From: Pseudomonadota bacterium
Lineage (GTDB): Bacteria; Pseudomonadota; Alphaproteobacteria; Acetobacterales; Acetobacteraceae
Direction of reading: 5' to 3'
Assembly: GCA_021819535.1 (NCBI GenBank)
Contig: JAKAQU010000005.1
Span: 1 to 20,925 of the forward strand
Length of the DNA stretch: 20,925 nt
This document shows, piece by piece, positions 13,815-20,925 of the stretch; position 1 is the stretch's first letter; each line of letters opens with the position of its first letter. A program made the position numbers and the translations under genes. The notes below the pieces were generated by a model. That model was not told the origin of the DNA. It ran no database searches and worked only from the letters and a program-made list of their open reading frames with translations.

Positions 13815-15215
13815 ATGTCCATCACCGTCGAAGATCTCATCGCCCGCCTCGGCGGGGCCGACGCGGCCGCCGAGCGGCTCGGCGTCGGCACCGAGACATT
13901 GCGCAAATGGCGCCAGACGCGCAGCATCCCCGCCCGCCACTGGCCGGCCCTCATCGCCGCGACCGGCCTCGACCTCGCCGACCTCCCCTTCGCCCCTCGA
14001 CGCAACCTTCCGGCGCGGAGTGACCCCATGCCCGACCCCGGCCATCCCCCCGAAGGCGCCACCGCCGCGCTGATCCTCGCCGACGGCGCGGTGTTCTGGG
14101 GGCGCGGCTTCGGCGCCCATACCGGCGCCCATACCGGCGCCCATACCGGCGATCGACCGCCGGTCGGCGAGGTCTGCTTCAATACCGGCATGACCGGCTA
14201 TCAGGAAACCCTCACCGATCCCTCCTATGCCGGCCAGATCATCACCTTCACTTTTCCTCATATCGGCAATGTCGGCGTCAATGACGAGGATGTCGAGGCC
14301 ACCCATATCGCCGCGCGCGGCCTGGTTGTACGCCAGGACATCAGCCGGCCCGCGAGCTGGCGGGCGCGCGAGGATTTGGGCACCTGGCTCGCCGCGCGCG
14401 GGGTGACCGGTATCGCCGGGGTGGACACGCGGGCGCTGACACTCCGCATCCGCGAGCACGGCGCGCCCTCCGGCGTTCTCGCCTATCCGCGCGACGGCCA
14501 GTTCGACCTCGCTTCTCTCCGCGCTGCCGCCGCCGCCTGGCCGGGGCTCGAAGGGATGGATCTCGCCCGCACGGTCTCCTGCACGGAGAGCTACGCGTGG
14601 GACGAGACCATTTGGACGCTCGGCGCGGGTTACGGCCGCCAGACGGCGCCGCGCCACCATGTCGTCGCCGTCGATTACGGCGCCAAGCGCAACATCCTCC
14701 GCTCGCTCGCCGCCGCCGGCTGCCGCGTCACCGTGGTGCCGGCAACCAGCAGCGCCGAGGACATTCTCCGCCACCAGCCGGATGGGGTCTTTCTCTCGAA
14801 CGGCCCCGGCGATCCGGCGGCAACGGCCGAGTACGCGGTCGCGGCGATCCAGGGTGTGCTCGCGGCCGGGTTGCCGCTCTTCGGGATTTGCCTCGGCCAT
14901 CAGCTCCTTGCCCTCGCCCTCGGCGGGCGCACCTACAAGATGGCGCGCGGCCATCGCGGCGCCAACCAGCCGGTCAAGGAATTGCGTACCGGCCGGGTCG
15001 AGATCACCAGCCAGAATCACGGCTTCGCGGTCGACCCGGCGAGCCTTCCCGACGGCGTCGAGGTGACCCATGAAAGCCTCTTCGATGGCTCGAACGAGGG
15101 GATCGCGCTCGCCGGCAAGCCGGTGTTCAGCGTGCAATACCACCCCGAAGCCAGCCCCGGCCCCTCCGACAGCCACCATCTCTTCCGCCGCTTCGTCGCG
15201 CTGATGGAACAATAA
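13815..15215 (+). CDS. carA: Carbamoyl-phosphate synthase small subunit with N-terminal HTH-like extension
   Basis: CarA releases ammonia from glutamine and channels it to CarB for arginine and pyrimidine synthesis. The CarA part starts near M72 (ATG at 14028, with GGAGTGA before it, 395 residues, normal length). It has the class I glutamine amidotransferase triad Cys359 (FGICLGHQ), His443 and Glu445 (QYHPEAS). Upstream the same frame runs unbroken for 71 codons from the ATG at 13815. That segment, with ADAAAERLGVGTETLRKWRQ (about 15-34) then SIPARHWPALIAATGLDLADL (38-57, quoted to locate), resembles a Cro/YdaS-like helix-turn-helix. A three-copy 12-bp tandem repeat encodes Ala-His-Thr-Gly repeats at 101-112. 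Whether the cell makes the fusion, short CarA, or both is undecided. carB overlaps the stop by 1 nt (TAATG). Confidence 0.9.
   Translation: MSITVEDLIARLGGADAAAERLGVGTETLRKWRQTRSIPARHWPALIAATGLDLADLPFAPRRNLPARSDPMPDPGHPPEGATAALILADGAVFWGRGFGAHTGAHTGAHTGDRPPVGEVCFNTGMTGYQETLTDPSYAGQIITFTFPHIGNVGVNDEDVEATHIAARGLVVRQDISRPASWRAREDLGTWLAARGVTGIAGVDTRALTLRIREHGAPSGVLAYPRDGQFDLASLRAAAAAWPGLEGMDLARTVSCTESYAWDETIWTLGAGYGRQTAPRHHVVAVDYGAKRNILRSLAAAGCRVTVVPATSSAEDILRHQPDGVFLSNGPGDPAATAEYAVAAIQGVLAAGLPLFGICLGHQLLALALGGRTYKMARGHRGANQPVKELRTGRVEITSQNHGFAVDPASLPDGVEVTHESLFDGSNEGIALAGKPVFSVQYHPEASPGPSDSHHLFRRFVALMEQ
14112..14147 (+). repeat. Three perfect tandem copies of a 12-bp unit inside carA
   Basis: GGCGCCCATACC is repeated three times and keeps the frame, adding Gly-Ala-His-Thr units between GRGFG and PPVGEVCFN. 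Most CarA proteins have only a few residues in this loop. Slippage could change copy number without a frameshift. Confidence 0.9.
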
Positions 15216-18200
15216 TGCCCAAACGCACCGATCTCCATTCGATCCTGATCATCGGCGCCGGGCCGATCGTCATCGGCCAGGCCTGCGAATTCGATTATTC
15301 CGGCGCCCAGGCGTGCAAGGCGCTGCGCGCCGAGGGGTATCGCGTCATCCTGGTCAATTCCAATCCGGCGACGATCATGACCGACCCGGAACTGGCGGAT
15401 GCGACCTATATCGAGCCGATCACGCCGGAATCGGTCGCAAAAATCATCGCCCGCGAACGCCCCGATGCGCTGTTGCCGACCATGGGCGGGCAGACCGCGC
15501 TCAATGTCGCGATGCAGCTCGCGAAATCGGGCGTGCTCGACCAATATGACGTCGAGCTGATCGGCGCCCGCGCCGAGGTCATCGACCGCGCCGAGGACCG
15601 GCTCAAATTCCGCGACGCGATGGCCGCGATCGGCATCGAAAGCCCGCGGAGCGCGATCGCCCACACGATCGAGGAGGCCCGCGCGGCCCTGGCCGAAATC
15701 GGCCTCCCCGCCGTCATCCGCCCGAGCTTCACCTTGGGCGGCACCGGCGGCGGCATCGCCTATAACCGCGAGGAGTTCGATGCGATCGCCGGCAGCGGTC
15801 TCGCCGCCTCGCCGGTCTCGGAGGTGCTGATCGAGGAAAGCGTGCTCGGGTGGAAGGAATTCGAGATGGAGGTGGTCCGCGATCGCGCGGATAACTGCAT
15901 CATCGTCTGCGCCATCGAGAATGTCGATCCGATGGGCGTCCATACCGGCGATTCGATCACCGTCGCCCCGGCGCTGACGCTGACCGACAAGGAATATCAG
16001 CGCATGCGCGATGCCTCGATCGCGTGTCTGCGCGCGATCGGCGTCGATACCGGAGGGTCGAACGTGCAGTTCGCGCTCAACCCCGCCGATGGCCGGATGC
16101 TGATCATCGAGATGAACCCGCGCGTCTCCCGCTCCTCCGCCCTGGCCTCGAAGGCGACCGGCTTCCCGATCGCGAAAATCGCCGCCAAGCTCGCGATCGG
16201 CTACACGCTCGACGAACTCGGAAACGACATCACGCGGACGACGCCGGCGAGTTTCGAGCCGACCATCGATTACGTCGTCATCAAGATCCCGCGCTTTACT
16301 TTCGAGAAATTCCCCGGAACACCGGCGCTGCTCTCGACCAGCATGAAATCGGTCGGCGAAGCGATGGCGATCGGGCGGAGTTTCGCGGAAGCCCTGCAAA
16401 AGGGTCTTCGCAGCATGGAAACCGGGCTCTCCGGCCTCGACGACATCGCAGAACCCGGCGATGGCGGGCCGGATGCCTATCGCGCCGCCCTCTCGCAACC
16501 CTCCCCGGACCGGCTGCTGGTCGCGGCCCAAGCCCTCCGGGCCGGGCTCTCGGTCGAGGAAATCCACCAGATCTGCAAATTCGATCCCTGGTTTCTCCGC
16601 GAGATCGAGACCATCATCGCCGCCGAGCGCGATCTCCGCGAGGCGGGCCTGCCGAAAACCGCGAACGCTCTTCGCCGGCTCAAGGCGCTCGGGTTTTCGG
16701 ATGCGCGCCTCGCCGCCCTCACCGGCACGAGCGAGGCGCTGGTCGCCGATATCCGCCAAAAACACGGGGTCGTGCCGGTCTATAAAAGGATCGATACCTG
16801 TGCCGGCGAATTCGCCTCGGCAACACCCTACATGTATTCGACCTATGAGGGCGGGTTCGGGGAGCCGGTCTGCGAGGCAGAGCCGAGCGCGCGCGAGAAA
16901 ATCATCATCCTCGGCGGCGGGCCGAACCGCATCGGCCAGGGCATCGAATTCGATTATTGCTGCGTCCATGCCGCCTATGCACTGCGGGAAGCGGGATTCG
17001 AGACCATCATGGTCAACTGCAATCCCGAGACCGTCAGCACCGATTACGACACCTCCGACCGCCTCTATTTCGAGCCGCTGACCGCGGAAGACGTGATCGC
17101 GCTGATCCGGCGCGAGCAAGCGGCGGGAAAACTGCTTGGCTGCATCGTGCAATATGGCGGGCAGACGCCGCTCAAGCTGTCGCAGGCGCTGGCGCGCGCC
17201 GGCATCCCCATTCTCGGCACCTCGGCGGAGGCGATCGACATCGCCGAGGATCGCGAGCGCTTCCAGAAACTTCTGCACGGCCTCGCGCTGCGGCAGCCGG
17301 AAAACGGCATTGCGCGAACGGCGGCCGAAGCGGAGGCGATCGCCGAGCGCATCGGCTATCCGGTCGTGATCCGGCCGAGCTATGTCCTCGGCGGGCGGGC
17401 GATGGAGATCGTCCACGACCGCGCTTCACTCGCCCGCTACATGCGGGATGCGGTCAAAGTCTCGGGCAGCAATCCGGTCTTGATCGACCGCTATCTCGCC
17501 GATGCGATCGAGGTCGATGTCGATTGCATCGCCGATGGCGAGAGCGTCTATGTCGCCGGGGTCATGGAGCATATCGAGGAGGCCGGCATCCATTCCGGCG
17601 ACAGCGCCTGCGCCCTCCCGCCCTATTCGCTGCCGCCGGCACTCGTCACCGAACTCCGCGCCGAGACCATCTCGCTCGCCCGCGCCCTCAAGGTGGTCGG
17701 GCTGATGAACGTGCAATACGCGATCCAGAATGACGCGATCTATGTCCTTGAGGTCAATCCGCGGGCCGCGCGCACCGTGCCCTTCGTCGCCAAGGCGACC
17801 GGCATTCCGGTCGCCAAGCTCGGCGCGCTCGCCATGGCCGGGATCAAGCTCGACCCCCTGAAACTCCAGGCGGAGGCGCGCGCGGCCCATGTCGCGGTCA
17901 AGGAATCGGTGTTCCCGTTCGCGCGCTTTCCCGATGTCGATGTCATTCTCGGCCCGGAGATGAAATCGACCGGCGAGGTGATGGGGATCGATGCGAGCTT
18001 CGAGCGTGCCTTCGCCAAGGCGCAGCTCGGCGCCGGGGTGCGGCTGCCGGAGACGGGCGCGGTGTTTCTTTCGGTCAAGGATGGCGACAAGCAAGCGGTG
18101 GTCTCACTCGGCCGGCGTCTGGTCGAGATGGGGTTTCGCATTCTGGCCACGCGCGGCACGGCAGCGCGGCTCCGCGATGCCGGGCTCGACATCACCATCG

Positions 18201-18457
18201 TCAACAAGGTGCTCGAGGGCAGGCCGCATTGCGTCGATGCCATCCGCTCGGGCGAGGTGCAATTGGTGATCAACACGGCGTCCGGCGCGCAATCGGTGCG
18301 GGACAGTTTCGATATTCGCAGAAGCGCCCTCACCCACGGCGTTCCGCACTACACCACCATCGCCGGCGCCCGCGCCGCCGTGCACGCGATCGCCGCTTTG
18401 CGCGCGGGAAAGCTTGAAGTCGCGCCGCTACAGGGGTATTTTCGCGGATCGTTCTGA
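15215..18457 (+). CDS. carB: Carbamoyl-phosphate synthase large subunit
   Basis: The 1080-residue subunit makes carbamoyl phosphate from bicarbonate, CarA-derived ammonia and two ATP. The duplicated ATP-grasp halves are visible from their openings: IIGAGPIVIGQACEFDYSG (about 10-28) and ILGGGPNRIGQGIEFDYC near 567-584. The oligomerisation region lies between, and the C-terminal MGS-like allosteric domain (from about 940; FLSVKDGDKQAVVSLGRR and VNKVLEGRP) binds regulators such as UMP or ornithine. Full length compared with E. coli (1073). Start ATG 15215 overlaps the carA stop, so translation is coupled and stoichiometric. 116 nt separate it from greA, with no clear terminator. Confidence 0.98.
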   Translation: MPKRTDLHSILIIGAGPIVIGQACEFDYSGAQACKALRAEGYRVILVNSNPATIMTDPELADATYIEPITPESVAKIIARERPDALLPTMGGQTALNVAMQLAKSGVLDQYDVELIGARAEVIDRAEDRLKFRDAMAAIGIESPRSAIAHTIEEARAALAEIGLPAVIRPSFTLGGTGGGIAYNREEFDAIAGSGLAASPVSEVLIEESVLGWKEFEMEVVRDRADNCIIVCAIENVDPMGVHTGDSITVAPALTLTDKEYQRMRDASIACLRAIGVDTGGSNVQFALNPADGRMLIIEMNPRVSRSSALASKATGFPIAKIAAKLAIGYTLDELGNDITRTTPASFEPTIDYVVIKIPRFTFEKFPGTPALLSTSMKSVGEAMAIGRSFAEALQKGLRSMETGLSGLDDIAEPGDGGPDAYRAALSQPSPDRLLVAAQALRAGLSVEEIHQICKFDPWFLREIETIIAAERDLREAGLPKTANALRRLKALGFSDARLAALTGTSEALVADIRQKHGVVPVYKRIDTCAGEFASATPYMYSTYEGGFGEPVCEAEPSAREKIIILGGGPNRIGQGIEFDYCCVHAAYALREAGFETIMVNCNPETVSTDYDTSDRLYFEPLTAEDVIALIRREQAAGKLLGCIVQYGGQTPLKLSQALARAGIPILGTSAEAIDIAEDRERFQKLLHGLALRQPENGIARTAAEAEAIAERIGYPVVIRPSYVLGGRAMEIVHDRASLARYMRDAVKVSGSNPVLIDRYLADAIEVDVDCIADGESVYVAGVMEHIEEAGIHSGDSACALPPYSLPPALVTELRAETISLARALKVVGLMNVQYAIQNDAIYVLEVNPRAARTVPFVAKATGIPVAKLGALAMAGIKLDPLKLQAEARAAHVAVKESVFPFARFPDVDVILGPEMKSTGEVMGIDASFERAFAKAQLGAGVRLPETGAVFLSVKDGDKQAVVSLGRRLVEMGFRILATRGTAARLRDAGLDITIVNKVLEGRPHCVDAIRSGEVQLVINTASGAQSVRDSFDIRRSALTHGVPHYTTIAGARAAVHAIAALRAGKLEVAPLQGYFRGSF

Positions 18458-18573
18458 ACCGCGCCGCGGTCGGGGCAAGCGGGCCGGTTGTGCTGCGCGG
18501 GCCCGGGCCGGGGCGGCTTTGTCTCATGCCGGGACACCGGATCCCGTCTCTGGAATGATCGAGGGTCAACCAC

Positions 18574-19047
18574 GTGCAGAAATTTCCGATGACCGCCTCT
18601 GGCCTGCAACGTCTGGAGGAAGAGCTGCGCCACCTCAAATCGGTCGAGCGGCCGGGCATCATTCGCGCCATCGCCGAGGCGCGGAGCCACGGTGATCTGT
18701 CGGAAAATGCCGAATACCACGCCGCGCGCGAACGCCAATCCTTCATCGAGGGGCGCATCGCCGAGCTGGAAGAGATCGTCGGTGCCGCGGAAGTGATCGA
18801 TCCCGCCTCGCTCTCCGGTGATCAGGTGAAATTCGGCGCCCATGTCCGCCTGATCGACGAGGAGACGGAACAGGAAGCGCGCTATCAGATCGTCGGCGTG
18901 CATGAGGCGGACATCAAATCCGGGCGGCTTTCGATCACCTCGCCGCTCGCCAAGGCGCTGATCGGCAAGAAGCCCGGCGATCAGGTCTCGGTGCCGGCGC
19001 CGGGCGGGGATCGCAGTTACGAAATCCTTGCCGTGAGCTTCGGCTGA
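18574..19047 (+). CDS. greA: Transcription elongation factor GreA
   Basis: The 157-residue factor rescues backtracked RNA polymerase by stimulating transcript cleavage. The N-terminal coiled coil carries the acidic tip HGDLSENAEYHAARE (39-53), with D41 and E44 in the positions that reach the polymerase active site; the C-terminal FKBP-like domain follows (about 80-157; ISTPLAKALIGKKPGD-like segment). The GTG at 18574 gives the normal QKFPMT start of the family and follows GAGGG. It lies 116 nt after carB on the same strand, an arrangement I recall from other alphaproteobacteria. The next gene starts 5 nt after its stop. Confidence 0.96.
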   Translation: MQKFPMTASGLQRLEEELRHLKSVERPGIIRAIAEARSHGDLSENAEYHAARERQSFIEGRIAELEEIVGAAEVIDPASLSGDQVKFGAHVRLIDEETEQEARYQIVGVHEADIKSGRLSITSPLAKALIGKKPGDQVSVPAPGGDRSYEILAVSFG

Positions 19048-19052
19048 GTTCC

Positions 19053-20273
19053 GTGCTCACCCTCGCCGCGGTCGAGGAAGCGGCCGCGCGGATCGCCGGG
19101 CGCGTCCTCGCAAGCCCGGTCGTCGAGGCCGATGCGCTGTCGCGGGCGACCGGGGCGCGGATCTTCCTCAAGCTCGACAATCTCCAGGCGACCGGCGCCT
19201 TCAAGGAGCGGGGGGCGGCCAACCGGCTCGCCCTCCTCAGCGCCGAGGAGCGCGCGCGTGGCGTCATCGCGGTCTCGGCCGGCAACCACGCCCAGGCGGT
19301 CGCCCGCCATGCCAGCCTCGGCGGTATCCGCGCGACCATCGTCATGCCGCGCTTCACGCCCTCGACCAAGGTCACGCGCACCGCCGGCTGGGGCGCCGAG
19401 GTGGTGCTCTTTGGCGAAACCTTGGCCGAGGCGGCGGCCGAGGCGCATCGCCGGGCGGAAAGCGAGGGCCTGGTCTTCATCCATCCCTATGACGATGAAG
19501 GCGTGATCGCCGGGCAGGGGACGCTCGCCCTCGAATTCCTCCGTGAGGTGCCCGATCTCGATGTCCTGGTGGTGCCGGTCGGCGGCGGCGGGCTGCTCGC
19601 CGGCTCGGCGATCGCGGCGAGCGCGCTCCGGCCGGGGATCGAGATCATCGGTGTCGAGGTCACCGCCTATGCAGCACTCGCCCAGCGTCTCGCCGGGCAA
19701 GAGGTCACGGTCGGCGGGCCGACCATCGCCGAGGGCATCGCCGTTCGCGACATCGGCGAAATCCCGCTCGCGCTCATCCGCCGTCTGGTCTCCGACGTGC
19801 TGATCGTCCCCGAGCGCGCGATCGAGCAGGCGATAGCGCTCCTCGCCGAGGGCGCCAAGGTGATCGCCGAGGGGGCGGGGGCGGCGGGGCTCGCCGCGGT
19901 ATTGGCCTATCGCGAGCGCTTCGCCGGTCGGCGCGTCGGCGTTCCGGTCTGCGGCGGCAATATCGACCCACGCATCCTCGCCAATGTGCTGCTGCGCAAT
20001 CTGCTGCGCGACGGCCGCCTCCTCCGTCTCAGCCTCGAAATCCCCGACCGCCCCGGCGTGCTTGCCGATATCGCCGGGACCATCGGCGGCGCCGGCGGCA
20101 ATATCATCGATGTCTCGCATCACCGGCTCTTCGCTTCGCCGAGCGTGCAATCGGCGGGCCTCGAGCTGATGGTCGAGGCGCGCGACACCCAGCATGGCGA
20201 TGCCATCGTCGCGGCTCTCGCCAAAACCTATACCGTCCGCCGGCTGGCCAGCGAAAGCGGAGCGCTGCCGTAA
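19053..20273 (+). CDS. ilvA: Threonine ammonia-lyase (threonine dehydratase) with C-terminal ACT domain
   Basis: The 406-residue PLP enzyme should deaminate threonine to 2-oxobutyrate, the entry to isoleucine synthesis. K51 in TGAFKERGA is the PLP lysine, SAGNHAQ (75-81) binds the substrate carboxylate, and VPVGGGGLLAG holds the cofactor phosphate. The C-terminal 75 residues (LSLEIPDRPGVLADIAGTIGG, quoted in part) form one ACT domain, likely for allosteric control. The single ACT domain and about 400-residue length resemble the shorter IlvA/TdcB class, so a catabolic role is possible. The GTG at 19053 lies only 5 nt after the greA stop, so coupling is probable. Confidence 0.9.
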   Translation: MLTLAAVEEAAARIAGRVLASPVVEADALSRATGARIFLKLDNLQATGAFKERGAANRLALLSAEERARGVIAVSAGNHAQAVARHASLGGIRATIVMPRFTPSTKVTRTAGWGAEVVLFGETLAEAAAEAHRRAESEGLVFIHPYDDEGVIAGQGTLALEFLREVPDLDVLVVPVGGGGLLAGSAIAASALRPGIEIIGVEVTAYAALAQRLAGQEVTVGGPTIAEGIAVRDIGEIPLALIRRLVSDVLIVPERAIEQAIALLAEGAKVIAEGAGAAGLAAVLAYRERFAGRRVGVPVCGGNIDPRILANVLLRNLLRDGRLLRLSLEIPDRPGVLADIAGTIGGAGGNIIDVSHHRLFASPSVQSAGLELMVEARDTQHGDAIVAALAKTYTVRRLASESGALP

Positions 20274-20312
20274 CCGGCAGCCCTGATCCCCATTCCACCG
20301 CCGCAAACACCC

Positions 20313-20925
20313 ATGCCGCCAGACCCGACGCGGGATAGCGCCTTTCGCCTGCTGAGCGAGATTCTCGATCACCGCCACGGCATGGACGCGGCCCTTGCCA
20401 CCATCGCCGGGGTTGCCGACCGCGACCGGGCGGCGGCGCATCGGCTGGCGGCGACCGTCTTGCGCCGGCTCGGCACGATCGACGCCGCACTCGACCCGCT
20501 GCTCCGCCGCGCCCCGCCGGTCGCGGTGCGGCATGTGCTCCGCCTCGGCGCCGCGTCCCTGCTGTTCCTCGCGACCCCGCCCCACGCCGCGGTCTCGACC
20601 GCGGTCGCGCTCACCCGTCGCGCCGGCCTCACCCCCTTCGCCGGCCTCGTCAACGCCGTCTTGCGCCGGCTCGCCGCCGCCGGGCCGGCGTCACTCGAAG
20701 GCCTCGATGCGCCGCGCCTCGACACGCCGCCCTGGCTCTGGGCGAGCTGGGGCGAGGATGCGCGGGCGATCGCGCTCGCCCATCAGGCCGACCCGCCGCT
20801 CGATCTGACCCTGATCCCGGGGGCGTCGCCGGTGCCGGTGGGAACGGTTTTGCCCTCGGGCAGTCTCCGGCTCCCGCTCGGGGCCGAGATCGCCGCCCTT
20901 CCCGGCTATGCGGAGGGAATTTCTT
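20313..20925 (+). CDS. rsmB: 16S rRNA m5C967 methyltransferase RsmB, 3' part outside the window
   Basis: The 204 visible codons cover the N-terminal NusB-like RNA-binding domain (about 1-130) of the RsmB/Sun family. Markers are RDSAFRLLSEILDHRHGMDAAL near the start (quoted to locate), then LRLGAASLLFL and PPHAAVSTAVALTRR, which matches the family's conserved A-V-x-x-A-V-x-L helix, and GLVNAVLRRLA. The SAM-binding Rossmann domain with the catalytic cysteines lies beyond the window. It should methylate C967 of 16S rRNA. The ATG at 20313 has only a weak ribosome site. It begins 39 nt after the threonine dehydratase stop. Confidence 0.88.
   Translation, partial: MPPDPTRDSAFRLLSEILDHRHGMDAALATIAGVADRDRAAAHRLAATVLRRLGTIDAALDPLLRRAPPVAVRHVLRLGAASLLFLATPPHAAVSTAVALTRRAGLTPFAGLVNAVLRRLAAAGPASLEGLDAPRLDTPPWLWASWGEDARAIALAHQADPPLDLTLIPGASPVPVGTVLPSGSLRLPLGAEIAALPGYAEGIS

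Noticed and set aside
14112..14147. CRISPR-like array
   Set aside because: The repeats are contiguous 12-mers with no spacers and lie inside carA.
15017..17416. Minus-strand open frame (799 codons) opposite carB
   Set aside because: It is a complementary-strand artefact of GC-rich carB with no domain signal of its own.

Overview
This is high-GC DNA with dense coding and strong third-position G/C. The arrangement of dnaG-rpoD divergent from carA-carB-greA, a lone cysI, and the look of the intergenic repeats suggest an alphaproteobacterium, probably Rhodospirillales/Acetobacteraceae. That assignment is inferred from gene content and order; there is no rRNA in the window to settle it.

Layout, left to right. 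(1) 1-1657, minus strand: a methylisocitrate lyase gene (prpB) followed 10 nt later by a class I histone-deacetylase/AcuC-like gene cut by the window edge. (2) 1830-2637, plus strand: a small accessory pair, a 75-residue unknown overlapping a DUF2335-like membrane protein, ending at two hairpins. (3) 2666-7202: a sulfur and nitrogen block. cysI, a 1-Cys peroxiredoxin and an Rrf2 regulator lie on the minus strand, and cysK and cynS (cyanase) on the plus strand. The Rrf2 gene and cysK are divergent around a palindromic candidate operator. (4) 7203-9254: an accessory pocket with lower GC than its neighbours. It holds two toxin-antitoxin loci whose antitoxins are intact but whose toxins have been reduced to short fragments, one unrecognised 290-residue protein, and an AT-rich MITE-like element with inverted ends. 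(5) 9255-13722, minus strand: the dnaG-rpoD macromolecular-synthesis block, with a GNAT acetyltransferase as third gene. (6) 13786-20925, plus strand: carA, carB, greA, threonine dehydratase with an ACT domain, and the start of rsmB.

The genes fall into three functional themes. One is cysteine synthesis with its probable regulator: sulfite to sulfide by CysI, sulfide into cysteine by CysK, and an Rrf2 protein divergent from cysK as in a CymR-type circuit. A second is carbamoyl phosphate supply (CarAB) together with CO2/ammonia release from cyanate (CynS). The third is core replication and transcription (DnaG, RpoD, GreA).

The most unusual object is carA. Its reading frame extends 71 codons upstream of the normal CarA start into a helix-turn-helix-like segment. 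It is preceded by a promoter-like sequence whose 17-bp spacer is exactly a perfect inverted repeat, placed so that the mRNA would start at or next to the ATG. This could be an enzyme fused to its own regulator, or two overlapping products from one frame. There are no tRNA or rRNA genes, CRISPR arrays or intact transposases, and no gene-free gap longer than about 230 bases.
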